Part shown: one piece after another, positions 18,197 through 25,604 of the stretch
How positions within the stretch are numbered: position 1 is the stretch's first letter
Layout of the letters: each line of letters starts with the position of its first letter
DNA from: Cyanobium sp. FGCU6
GTDB taxonomy: Bacteria > Cyanobacteriota > Cyanobacteriia > PCC-6307 > Cyanobiaceae
Assembly (NCBI GenBank): GCA_024958655.1
Contig: JANWUR010000009.1
Location: 62,001 to 126,000, forward strand
DNA length: 64,000 nucleotides
Direction of reading: 5' to 3'
Notes under the pieces: generated by a model
Told to the model about the DNA's origin: nothing
The model's input: only the letters and a program-made list of their open reading frames with translations
Databases searched by the model: none
Made by a program: the position numbers and the translations under genes

Positions 18197-19189
18197 TCAG
18201 GGTAAAAGCCCTCCAAGGCGCCTGCGGGCGGCGCTCACGATCCGCTCGGACAGGGGCCTGGTCTGCGCCTCTGGTGGCAGCGACGGGGGTTCGGAAAAAT
18301 CCAGACCTTCGCCCACCCGATAGGGCGCCATCGCCCGGTGGGCGGCCGCGGCCGTGTAATGGCAGACGTAGGAGCGGCGGGTGAGGTCTGGGTTGCGCAT
18401 CGGCGTGCCGCCGTGGATCAGGGCGCCGTGCCAGATCAGCAGGTCGCCACGGCGGGGCAGGTAAACACTCGGCTCCCATCCCTGACTCTGGATCAGATTA
18501 TCGAGATAGAGCCCATAGTTGATGGCTATTTGATTGTCGCAGTCCCGGCCGGCAAGGATGTTGCCACCGCCCCAGTCGAAGAACTGCTGGTCTGTGAGGA
18601 GATGGGAGCCTTTGTAGTAAACGAGTGGTCCTGAATCTGGATGGATGTCCTCGAGGGGGATCCAGGCAGCCGCTAAGTGGCCGAGCCTATGGTGATGATG
18701 AACGAAGGAAAAATCCTGATGGAGGCTTTGTTCGCTGCTCTTCCAGAACGTGAGGGATTGAATCAGGGCGGATTCGGATCCGAAGAGTTCATCCAGGAAG
18801 CAGATGATCGGCGCGGAAAATGCCAGCGCCCGTGCGGATGCAAAGTAGCGGTGGAGGTCGTTGAGCTTGAGTCCGGGAGGGGCCTGGCGAAAGTCGGTGA
18901 TTCCCAGATTCGTAAGATTGCGGAGCACTCTGGCTTTGTAGTGCTCTGCTTTGCCGTCAACGCCAATCAGCCCATGGACCAGTGAACTTTCCGCGAGCGC
19001 TGGCAGGTTGTTAAGGTCGTCATCGTAGCGGTCCAGAAGACCGGAATCGATCACCTGGGGCAGGATGACGACTCCATCTCGCAGGAAGTCAAGAATTTGC
19101 GATGAGTAGATTTTCGGTGGGAGTTCGGGTTGATCGCGATGGAGCTGCTCCGACAGGGTGAGGGAAGAGAGATAGTCGTTCGGAAGCAT
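18197..19189 (-). CDS. Phytanoyl-CoA dioxygenase (PhyH) family non-haem iron oxygenase
   Basis: This 330-residue protein has the Fe(II)/2-oxoglutarate oxygenase signature of the PhyH family: His157 and Asp159 in SLHQDFSF, the core LAAAWIPLEDIHPDSGPLVYYKGSH, and the distal histidine (His259) in GDLLIWHGALIHGGTPMRNP followed by RRSYVCHYT. The family hydroxylates lipids or secondary metabolites; no substrate can be proposed. The 5' two thirds are visibly AT-richer than the flanks, which suggests transfer. It lies 101 bp downstream of the methyltransferase gene. Confidence 0.85.
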   Translation of the reverse strand: MLPNDYLSSLTLSEQLHRDQPELPPKIYSSQILDFLRDGVVILPQVIDSGLLDRYDDDLNNLPALAESSLVHGLIGVDGKAEHYKARVLRNLTNLGITDFRQAPPGLKLNDLHRYFASARALAFSAPIICFLDELFGSESALIQSLTFWKSSEQSLHQDFSFVHHHHRLGHLAAAWIPLEDIHPDSGPLVYYKGSHLLTDQQFFDWGGGNILAGRDCDNQIAINYGLYLDNLIQSQGWEPSVYLPRRGDLLIWHGALIHGGTPMRNPDLTRRSYVCHYTAAAAHRAMAPYRVGEGLDFSEPPSLPPEAQTRPLSERIVSAARRRLGGLLP

Positions 19190-19290
19190 GTGCCTGTCGA
19201 TGCTGCCGCCACGTTAGCCCGCCAGGATCAGCTCGGACTGCTGTTTTTGCCTCCTGTCAGGGTTGATTCCAGCGGCGCTCGTGTAGGGCT

Positions 19291-20118
19291 TCACCGGCTG
19301 CCTGGTGCCGGGCCGGGCTTGCGCGCCCAGCCAAACACCAGATGGCGCTTCAGCTGAATGCCTTCCTCATCGGTATGGGCCGCGAGGGCATCGCGCAGGG
19401 GTTGCTGCAGGGGGCCCTCGAGGTCGAGGTGGGGCAGGAAGTTGCCGAAGTAGGAACTCTGATTCCACCGCAGCAGGTGCTCCAGATCGACGAAACGGTC
19501 GTGGAAGCGGACCGGGCTGATCCGGATCCTCTCGAAGCCGGCCTGATTCAGCAGCTGCTGGAGGCGCTCCTCGTTGATCCGGTGGGGGGGCACCAGTCCC
19601 GCCTGATCCTTCACCCCCTGGCGGGCCAGGGCTCTGCTGAGCAGGGCGACGAACTCATGGGGCCGGTCGGGGTCGGCGCTGTTCACCGCCAGCTGGCCTC
19701 CAGGCTTCAGCACGCGCCTTGCCTCGGCCAGGGCCGCGGCTTGATCGGCGATCCAGTGCAGCACGCTGTTCATCACCACGGCATCGACGTGATCGTCGGG
19801 GATGTCCGTGAGGTTTTCGGCCCATGCCTGGATCACCCGAACCTGCCCGCCGTCGCCTGCCCTGGCGCGGGCCCGCACCACCCGATCGGCGAGGGGCTCC
19901 ACGGCCAGCACCTCACCAGCCGCCCCCACCCATTCGGCCAGGTGCAGGGACAGGCGGCCCGTGCCGGCTCCCACGTCCAGCACCCGGTCGCCAGGTCGCA
20001 GCCTCAGCTCCGCCACGAGCTGCTTGCCGTGCTCGAACTGGAAGTCGCTGCCGGTGTCGTAAGCGCTGGCCAGGTCGGCCGTGTCGTGGGCGTAGGAGAC
20101 CGGGGAGGGCTCAGGCAT
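19291..20118 (-). CDS. Class I SAM-dependent methyltransferase
   Basis: This 275-residue protein (278 from the GTG at 20127) has methyltransferase motif I DRVLDVGAGTGRLSLHLAE, an acidic post-I motif LAVEPLAD, and EARRVLKPGGQLAVNSADP. It is UbiE/Methyltransf_11-like but cannot be tied to quinone synthesis because the specific ubiE motifs are missing. It follows the SfnB-like gene by about 27 bp on the same strand and may form an operon with it and the ssuA-like gene. Confidence 0.85.
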   Translation of the reverse strand: MPEPSPVSYAHDTADLASAYDTGSDFQFEHGKQLVAELRLRPGDRVLDVGAGTGRLSLHLAEWVGAAGEVLAVEPLADRVVRARARAGDGGQVRVIQAWAENLTDIPDDHVDAVVMNSVLHWIADQAAALAEARRVLKPGGQLAVNSADPDRPHEFVALLSRALARQGVKDQAGLVPPHRINEERLQQLLNQAGFERIRISPVRFHDRFVDLEHLLRWNQSSYFGNFLPHLDLEGPLQQPLRDALAAHTDEEGIQLKRHLVFGWARKPGPAPGSR

Positions 20119-20145
20119 CGCGGGCACAGGGGGGCGGGTGAGGGA

Positions 20146-21390
20146 TCAGAGGTAGAAGTCGGGCGCCGGCAGCTGCCGCCTCAGACCCCAGGCCCCCAGA
20201 GCCTCCACCTTGCGGGTGTCGGGATCATGCAGGCTGAGCGTGCGCAGGTTGCGCCAGTGGCGATCGAGCCCCAGGCTGCGGCTGACGCCGCGGGCGCCCA
20301 CCAGCTCGAACAGGCGGCTGGTGATCGCCAGGCCCGCCCGGGAGGCCGTCACCTTGGCGGCGGCGATCTGCACGGCACAACGGCCCCGCTCCTCCGCCGT
20401 GATATCAGGGCCCTTCTCCCAGGCCTGCTGGAGCGGCAGCGCCGCCTGTTCCACCAGGGCGATGGCGGCCTGGAGCTGCAGCCAGAGCTCGCCGAACAGC
20501 TGGATCACATGGGGATCCCCGCAGCGGCTGCTGGCGGCCGGGGAGCCGGGTCCAGGATCCGGTTGCCCCAGCAGGACGGTCCGGGCTTCCTCCAGGGCCC
20601 CTTCGGCGATCCCCAGGAAGATGTGGGCCAGGTTGAGCTGGGTGAGGCAGGCCCGGAACGTCCGGAACGGGCTGGGCGCCGCGCTGCGGCTGCCCAGCAC
20701 CTCCTCGCGCAACACCCGCACCGCTTCGAAGCGCACCGAGCCGCTGTCGGTCTGGCGCTGGCCGATCGCGTCCCAGTCGTGCTGGAGCTGGATGCCCTCG
20801 CGATCAGCGGGCAGGACCACCACCACCAGATCGCCGCTGGCCGGGTCCACCGCGCCGACCGGCAGGATCTCGGCGTCGTGGGAGCCTGAGCAGAAGCGCT
20901 TCACGCCCTCGAGCCTGAACTCGCTGCCATCGGCCACCAGCACAGCGCGGCGATCGAGGGGGTTGAGGGCATTGCCCCACCACCAGCCTTCGCGGACCGT
21001 GGCCGTTTCGAAGTGGACCCGCTGCTGCTCGCTGCCGAAGAGATGGGGGATGACCACCCCGAGGTTGTGGTACGAGTAGACATGCGCCAGGGAGGCATCC
21101 ACCCGGGCCAGTCGGCGCGAGAGATCAAAGGCGGTGACCCAGCTGGCGCCCTGGCCGCCCCTTTGCCTGGGGATCATCAGCGTCAGCAGGCCTGCCGACC
21201 GGATGCGGTCCCGCTCGGCCTTCGGAGTTCCCCCCTGCTGGTCGCGGGCCACGGCCGTGCTTCTGAACTCCTCGACCAGTTCGTCGATCAGCACCCGGGG
21301 GTCGGACGGGGCCGCCGCCGGGGCGGCCGGTGATGCAAGCGATTCCGGCACCGCTTCAGGGGCCCAGATCGACGACGATGTCGGAGACAC
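20146..21390 (-). CDS. Acyl-CoA dehydrogenase-fold flavin monooxygenase, SfnB/DszC-like
   Basis: A 414-residue protein of the acyl-CoA dehydrogenase superfamily in the branch that includes SfnB and DszC, which use reduced flavin to oxygenate organosulfur compounds rather than dehydrogenating acyl-CoA. Visible features are LVEEFRSTAVARDQQGGTPKAERDRIRSAGLL, IPRQRGGQGASW, SYHNLGVVIPHLFGS, and the C-terminal LFELVGARGVSRSLGLDRHWRNLRTLSLHDP typical of this branch. The GTG start lies 35 nt inside the upstream ssuA-like gene, which implies coupling. No flavin reductase gene is adjacent. Confidence 0.82.
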   Translation of the reverse strand: MSPTSSSIWAPEAVPESLASPAAPAAAPSDPRVLIDELVEEFRSTAVARDQQGGTPKAERDRIRSAGLLTLMIPRQRGGQGASWVTAFDLSRRLARVDASLAHVYSYHNLGVVIPHLFGSEQQRVHFETATVREGWWWGNALNPLDRRAVLVADGSEFRLEGVKRFCSGSHDAEILPVGAVDPASGDLVVVVLPADREGIQLQHDWDAIGQRQTDSGSVRFEAVRVLREEVLGSRSAAPSPFRTFRACLTQLNLAHIFLGIAEGALEEARTVLLGQPDPGPGSPAASSRCGDPHVIQLFGELWLQLQAAIALVEQAALPLQQAWEKGPDITAEERGRCAVQIAAAKVTASRAGLAITSRLFELVGARGVSRSLGLDRHWRNLRTLSLHDPDTRKVEALGAWGLRRQLPAPDFYL

Positions 21391-22384
21391 GGATCGGAGC
21401 GGGGATCAGTTTGAGCTTGACGAAGGCATCAGCCAGCCTCTGCTGATCCCGCAGTCCCCCCGGCTGAATCGGGGACACCTGATAGCGGCCGAGGCGCCGC
21501 CGCTCCGAAACCTCGAGCACCGGCAGGGGCACCTTGGTGGCTTCGGACAGGAACCGGGCTGATTCCCCTGGGTTCCTGAGGGCCCACTGGCCCGCCGCCC
21601 GCAGGTCGCGGATCAGGGGCTGCAGCAGCCCGGGGTTCGCGTCTGCGAAATCGCTGTTGGCCAGAAAGTAGAGGCGGAAGCTGGTGAGTCCCCGGCCATT
21701 CACCAGCACGCGGGCATTGCCCCCGACCTGGGCGGCGGCATAGAAGGGATCCCAGACAGCCCAGGCATCGAGCTTGCCGGATTCGAAGGCCACCCGGCCC
21801 TCGGGCGGCTGTAGATAGACGGGCGTGATGTCGGACAGCTTGAGATCGGCTCTGGCCAGCGCATTCACCACCAGCGGAACGGCGCTGGACCCCTTGGCGA
21901 ACGCCACCTTCTTGCCCCGCAGATCAGCAACGCTGCGGATCGGGGAGTTCTGTCGCACCAGGATGGCGACGGCTTCCGGGTTGGGCTGGGACTGGCCGAA
22001 GTACACGACCGGTGCCTTCTTCGACTGGGCGAAGATCACCGGCGCATCGCCTGTTTCTCCCACATCCACCTTGCCGGCGGCCAGGGCCTCCAGCAGGGGT
22101 GGTCCGGAAGTGAATTCCGCCCAGGTCACCTTGATGCCCTGGCGTTCGAGGCGTCGGGCCAGATCGCCGCGGGCGCGCAGGATATTGAAGGTGGATGATT
22201 TCTGCAGGCCCACCCTCAGCACCTTCGTCTGCACCTGATTGGCGTTGCGGGCGGCGGCCAGGCCAGCCAACCCCCCCACGCCGGCCAGAAGGCCCGTGCT
22301 CCCCAGCAGGGCCCCCAGGGAGATCAGCAGTCTCCGGCGCGTCGAGGTGGGGCCGGACGGACGGGCTGGCGAAGATTGGGGCAT
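21356..22384 (-). CDS. SsuA-like aliphatic sulfonate ABC transporter substrate-binding protein
   Basis: The protein (342 residues from the ATG at 22384; 348 from an ATG six codons upstream) opens with an Arg-rich stretch and hydrophobic segment TSTRRRLLISLGALLGSTGLLAG, a secretion signal. The mature domain has LRVGLQKSSTFNILRARGDLARRLERQGIKVTWAEFTSGPPLLEALAAGKVDVGETGDAPVIFAQ, the classic SsuA/TauA/NMT1 sequence that binds sulfonates or related anions in the periplasm. The permease and ATPase (SsuC, SsuB) are not in the window. It overlaps the SfnB-like gene by 35 nt and is divergent from the broken amidohydrolase. Confidence 0.88.
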   Translation of the reverse strand: MPQSSPARPSGPTSTRRRLLISLGALLGSTGLLAGVGGLAGLAAARNANQVQTKVLRVGLQKSSTFNILRARGDLARRLERQGIKVTWAEFTSGPPLLEALAAGKVDVGETGDAPVIFAQSKKAPVVYFGQSQPNPEAVAILVRQNSPIRSVADLRGKKVAFAKGSSAVPLVVNALARADLKLSDITPVYLQPPEGRVAFESGKLDAWAVWDPFYAAAQVGGNARVLVNGRGLTSFRLYFLANSDFADANPGLLQPLIRDLRAAGQWALRNPGESARFLSEATKVPLPVLEVSERRRLGRYQVSPIQPGGLRDQQRLADAFVKLKLIPAPIRVSDIVVDLGP

Positions 22385-22561
22385 GGAGGAAGGACGCGGC
22401 AAATCTGGAGGCGTTTCTGGGCAGGCGTTGCCGGATGTGGTGTGCCTCAGGTGGTGTTGAGTGCCTGATCTGTCCCCGGGAAGGTGTAAGCCCGGACTGT
22501 CAGTTCAACTCCTCTGGAACGCCTGCAATCAGCCCCGACCCTGGCAGCGCGCCTTGGGGCC

Positions 22562-22583
22562 CGGTGTGCCTCGAGGCACACCG
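22562..22583. promoter_or_regulatory. Perfect 22-bp palindrome, candidate operator
   Basis: The left half CGGTGTGCCTC is followed immediately by its exact reverse complement, giving an uninterrupted 22-bp palindrome. It lies in the 248-bp region between the divergent ssuA-like gene and the amidohydrolase remnant, 49 bp before the latter's ATG. No T-run follows, so a dimeric repressor or activator site is more likely than a terminator. No adjacent regulator gene is visible. Confidence 0.55.
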
Positions 22584-22632
22584 ATCAGGCGCCGCTGGCA
22601 CCCACAGTTGTTCTGATTTCCTTCCTGCCTGC

Positions 22633-23439
22633 ATGGCCGCCGGTGTGCCGTTACTCGCTGATCACCATCCGGCCGATCAGCAGCAGATGGCGGAGGTGGA
22701 GGCTCACTTCCGCTCCGCGAGCAAGAAGCTGGGCCGGTCGTACTTCGTGATCGATTGCGACCGCCACATCATCGAACCGCCGGAAGCCTTCACGCGCTAT
22801 CTCGATCCGCAATGGTGCGATCAGGCTCCGCGTCTGGTCCGTGACAACCGCGGTGCTCCCCGACTGATGATCGAGGGCTGTCTGGCAGACCATGGAGGAC
22901 CTGGGCATGGCGCTGGTCTTCCATGAGGCGACGGGCACCTACAACGCCACCTACAGCACCGATTACAAATTCGACCGCTACTGGCTGGCCCATGCCGTCT
23001 CCCATCCGCTGGAGATGGCCACCGCCCTTTCGGCGATCATCGGCTATGGGGTGCTCGAACGCCATCCTCGCCTTCAGGTGCTGTTCTGCGAAGGCGGGGC
23101 CACCTGGGTTCCCTATATGCTCTTTTTCGCCTCGACAATCACTATCAGGCCAGACCCAGTGAAATGGAGGATCTGACGATCCCTCCCTCCGATTACTTCC
23201 GGCGCCAGTGCGTGATCTGCTCCTTCGAGCCCGAGGAGGCCCTGTTGCGCGAAACCATGGCCTGGCTCGACGGCCGCCACATGGCCTGCACCAGCGATTA
23301 CCCCCACTGGGACTCCAGCGGGGTCTCCGGGGTGGTGCGCTATCTGGAGAACTATCCCGAGATCAGTGAGCAAACGCGGGTGAATTTCTTCTCGCGCAGC
23401 GCGATCCATGCCCTGGGCCTCCAGGCTCGGATGCGATGA
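22633..23439 (+). pseudogene. Broken TIM-barrel amidohydrolase (amidohydrolase_2 family)
   Basis: Three pieces of one metal-dependent hydrolase lie in different frames. Piece 1 (22633-about 22880) gives YFVIDCDRHIIEPPEAFTRYLDP with the DxxxH-like opening. Piece 2 (from about 22880, WQTMEDLGMALVFHEATGTYNATYS, RYWLAHAVSHPLEM, GVLERHPRLQVLFCEGGATWVPYML) is in the next frame. Piece 3 begins after a one-base loss in a run of five Ts at 23123-23127 and continues RLDNHYQ to ACTSDYPHWDSS, ending at 23439. A central segment of roughly 100 residues seems to be missing at the first junction. The gene therefore looks inactivated by an internal deletion plus frameshifts, although the T-run shift alone could be a sequencing error. 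The stop overlaps the Rieske gene start (ATGA). Confidence 0.8.
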
Positions 23440-23795
23440 GCGCCTCCTCCCACGAATCTCTGCCCCGGGGCCCGCTCGAGCGGCTGGCGCTGGACCTGGT
23501 CTCCGACGTGAACCTGCCGGAAGCCGGCGCCATCGTGGAGGTGACCGCTCTCGATGGCCGGCAGGTCTGCCTGGCCCGGCTCGCCGGTGGTGAGCTGACC
23601 GCGTTCGAGCCTCGCTGTCCCCATCGCGGTGTGCCCCTCTGCCATGGGGGGCTGGAGGGGGAGCAGGTCATCTGCCTCGAGCATTTCTGGCGCTGGCAGG
23701 TCCGCGACGGTCAGCCCCTGGGCTCCGGCCATCCGCCCCTGGGCACCTATCGCGTGGATCCGCAGGGCCAGCGGCTGATGCTGCTGCCGGTCTGA
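23436..23795 (+). CDS. Rieske [2Fe-2S] ferredoxin-like protein
   Basis: This 119-residue protein has the two Rieske ligand motifs: Cys61-Pro-His63 (RCPHRGVPL) and Cys80-Leu-Glu-His83 (CLEHFWRW), and no catalytic domain. Free-standing Rieske ferredoxins pass electrons to ring-hydroxylating oxygenases or similar enzymes. Its ATG overlaps the stop of the amidohydrolase remnant, so the two were once one operon. Translation may now suffer because the upstream reading frame is broken. No terminal oxygenase is seen. Confidence 0.87.
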   Translation: MSASSHESLPRGPLERLALDLVSDVNLPEAGAIVEVTALDGRQVCLARLAGGELTAFEPRCPHRGVPLCHGGLEGEQVICLEHFWRWQVRDGQPLGSGHPPLGTYRVDPQGQRLMLLPV

Positions 23796-23830
23796 GGGGC
23801 CCTGGCCCGCCCGCACCTGCGCCGCTGCCC

Positions 23831-24064
23831 CTACTGCTGCACCGGCAGCGGCACCGGTCCCACCGTGCGGGTCCCGGTGCGCATCGAGCAGCGGCCGGAC
23901 CCCTCAAGGCCGTGCTGGGCTTCGAAGCGCTCGATCCCCTCCAGCAGCCAGCGCTCGCGGAGCGTCGCCTCCGCGATCCCCGCATGGGCCGCGGCAGCAG
24001 CGATCCGGGCGGAGAGGGCCGGGGCTTCCGTCGCGGTGTCGGGGACTGGGATCGGAGACGTCAT
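23831..24064 (-). CDS. Small conserved-looking protein of unknown function
   Basis: A 77-residue frame divergent from trpB, starting at the ATG at 24064. It has a Pro/Thr/Ala-rich head, a helical centre (SARIAAAAAHAGIAEATLRERWLLEGIERFEAQHG) and a Cys plus Pro-rich tail. The helical segment has a charge pattern typical of a real protein. I recognise no family, and the assignment is tentative. Confidence 0.45.
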   Translation of the reverse strand: MTSPIPVPDTATEAPALSARIAAAAAHAGIAEATLRERWLLEGIERFEAQHGLEGSGRCSMRTGTRTVGPVPLPVQQ

Positions 24065-24195
24065 GGCCGGGCGAAGGGCGACAGCGTTGCTGACATTGTG
24101 CGCCCACCGGGCCCCGGGGCGCCGCTCCCTGCGATCAGGATTGCCGTGATCGGGGGGGGCTATGCCTACGCTGGATCGATCCCGCCCCGCCGCCG

Positions 24196-25479
24196 GTGAC
24201 CAGCACCGCCCCCTCCACCAGCCTCCATCCGAGCGGCACCGGCACCGATCCCTCCGCCCTTGCACCGTCAGTCCGCCCCGATCCCCTCGGGCGCTTCGGG
24301 GCCTTCGGCGGCCAGTACGTGCCGGAAACCCTGATGCCCGCCCTGGCGGAGCTGGAGACGGCCGCCGCCGCGGCCTGGGCCGATCCCGCCTTCACCGAAC
24401 GGCTCAATCACCTGCTGCGCCACTACGTGGGCCGGCCCAGCCCTCTGTACGAGGCCGAGCGCCTCACGGAGCACTACCGGCGGCCCGAGGGGGGCCCCCG
24501 TATCTGGCTGAAGCGCGAAGACCTCAACCACACCGGCGCCCACAAGATCAATAACGCCCTCGGCCAGGCCCTGCTCGCCCTGCGGATGGGCAAGCAGCGG
24601 ATCATCGCCGAAACCGGCGCCGGCCAGCACGGCGTCGCCACCGCCACCGTGTGCGCCCGCTTCGGCCTGGAGTGCGTGATCTACATGGGCGCCGAAGACA
24701 TGCGCCGCCAGGCCCTGAACGTGTTCCGCATGCGCCTGCTGGGGGCCACGGTGCAGCCGGTCACCGCCGGCACCGCCACCCTCAAGGACGCCACCAGCGA
24801 GGCGATCCGCGACTGGGTGACGAACGTGGAGAGCACTCACTACATCCTCGGTTCGGTGGCCGGGCCCCATCCCTACCCGATGCTGGTGCGCGATTTTCAC
24901 GCCTGCATCGGCCTGGAGGCGAAGCAGCAGTGCGCCGAGGCCTTCGGCCGGCTGCCGGATGTGCTCGTGGCCTGTGTGGGCGGAGGTTCCAACGCCATGG
25001 GGCTGTTCCATCCCTTCGTGCAGGACACCTCCGTGCGCCTGATCGGCGTGGAGGCCGCCGGCGATGGGGTCGCCACCGGCCGCCATGCGGCCACGATCAC
25101 CGAAGGCCGGGTGGGGGTGCTGCACGGCGCCATGAGCCTGCTGCTGCAGGACGCTGAGGGCCAGGTGCAGGAGGCCCATTCGATCAGTGCCGGCCTCGAC
25201 TACCCCGGCGTGGGGCCGGAGCACAGCTACCTGAAGACCATCGGCCGCGCCGAGTACGGCGCCGTCACCGACGAGGAGGCGCTGGCGGCCCTGCAGCTGC
25301 TCTGCCGCCTCGAGGGCATCATCCCGGCCCTGGAAACGGCCCACGCCTTCGCCTGGCTGGAGAAGCTCTGCCCCACTCTTGCCCCCGGCACCGAGGTGGT
25401 GGTGAATCTCTCCGGCCGCGGCGACAAGGACGTCAACACCGTGGCCGACCGGCTGGGCGGTGCCTTGGGGAGGGGGTGA
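24196..25479 (+). CDS. trpB: Tryptophan synthase beta chain
   Basis: TrpB condenses indole and serine to tryptophan using PLP. The 427-residue protein shows [19 protein letters not shown], the PLP lysine in [32 protein letters not shown], and the [13 protein letters not shown] phosphate-binding loop. The GTG at 24196 gives a 30-residue variable N-terminus. trpA is not adjacent, as is usual in cyanobacteria. Confidence 0.97.
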   Translation: MTSTAPSTSLHPSGTGTDPSALAPSVRPDPLGRFGAFGGQYVPETLMPALAELETAAAAAWADPAFTERLNHLLRHYVGRPSPLYEAERLTEHYRRPEGGPRIWLKREDLNHTGAHKINNALGQALLALRMGKQRIIAETGAGQHGVATATVCARFGLECVIYMGAEDMRRQALNVFRMRLLGATVQPVTAGTATLKDATSEAIRDWVTNVESTHYILGSVAGPHPYPMLVRDFHACIGLEAKQQCAEAFGRLPDVLVACVGGGSNAMGLFHPFVQDTSVRLIGVEAAGDGVATGRHAATITEGRVGVLHGAMSLLLQDAEGQVQEAHSISAGLDYPGVGPEHSYLKTIGRAEYGAVTDEEALAALQLLCRLEGIIPALETAHAFAWLEKLCPTLAPGTEVVVNLSGRGDKDVNTVADRLGGALGRG

Positions 25480-25604
25480 AGGCCCAGCACGGAGCTTCCC
25501 CAGCAAGGGGCAATACTAGTGACTGTTGATTGGAAAAGCTGCTGCGCCAATTCTTCTGGCGGTAGAGCAGTAGAGGGTTCTCCATGTTTTTCACGCTGCT
25601 GTGA

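Noticed and set aside
25480-25604. Possible small hairpin after trpB
   Set aside because: The stem is only four G-C pairs without a T-run, too weak to call a terminator.
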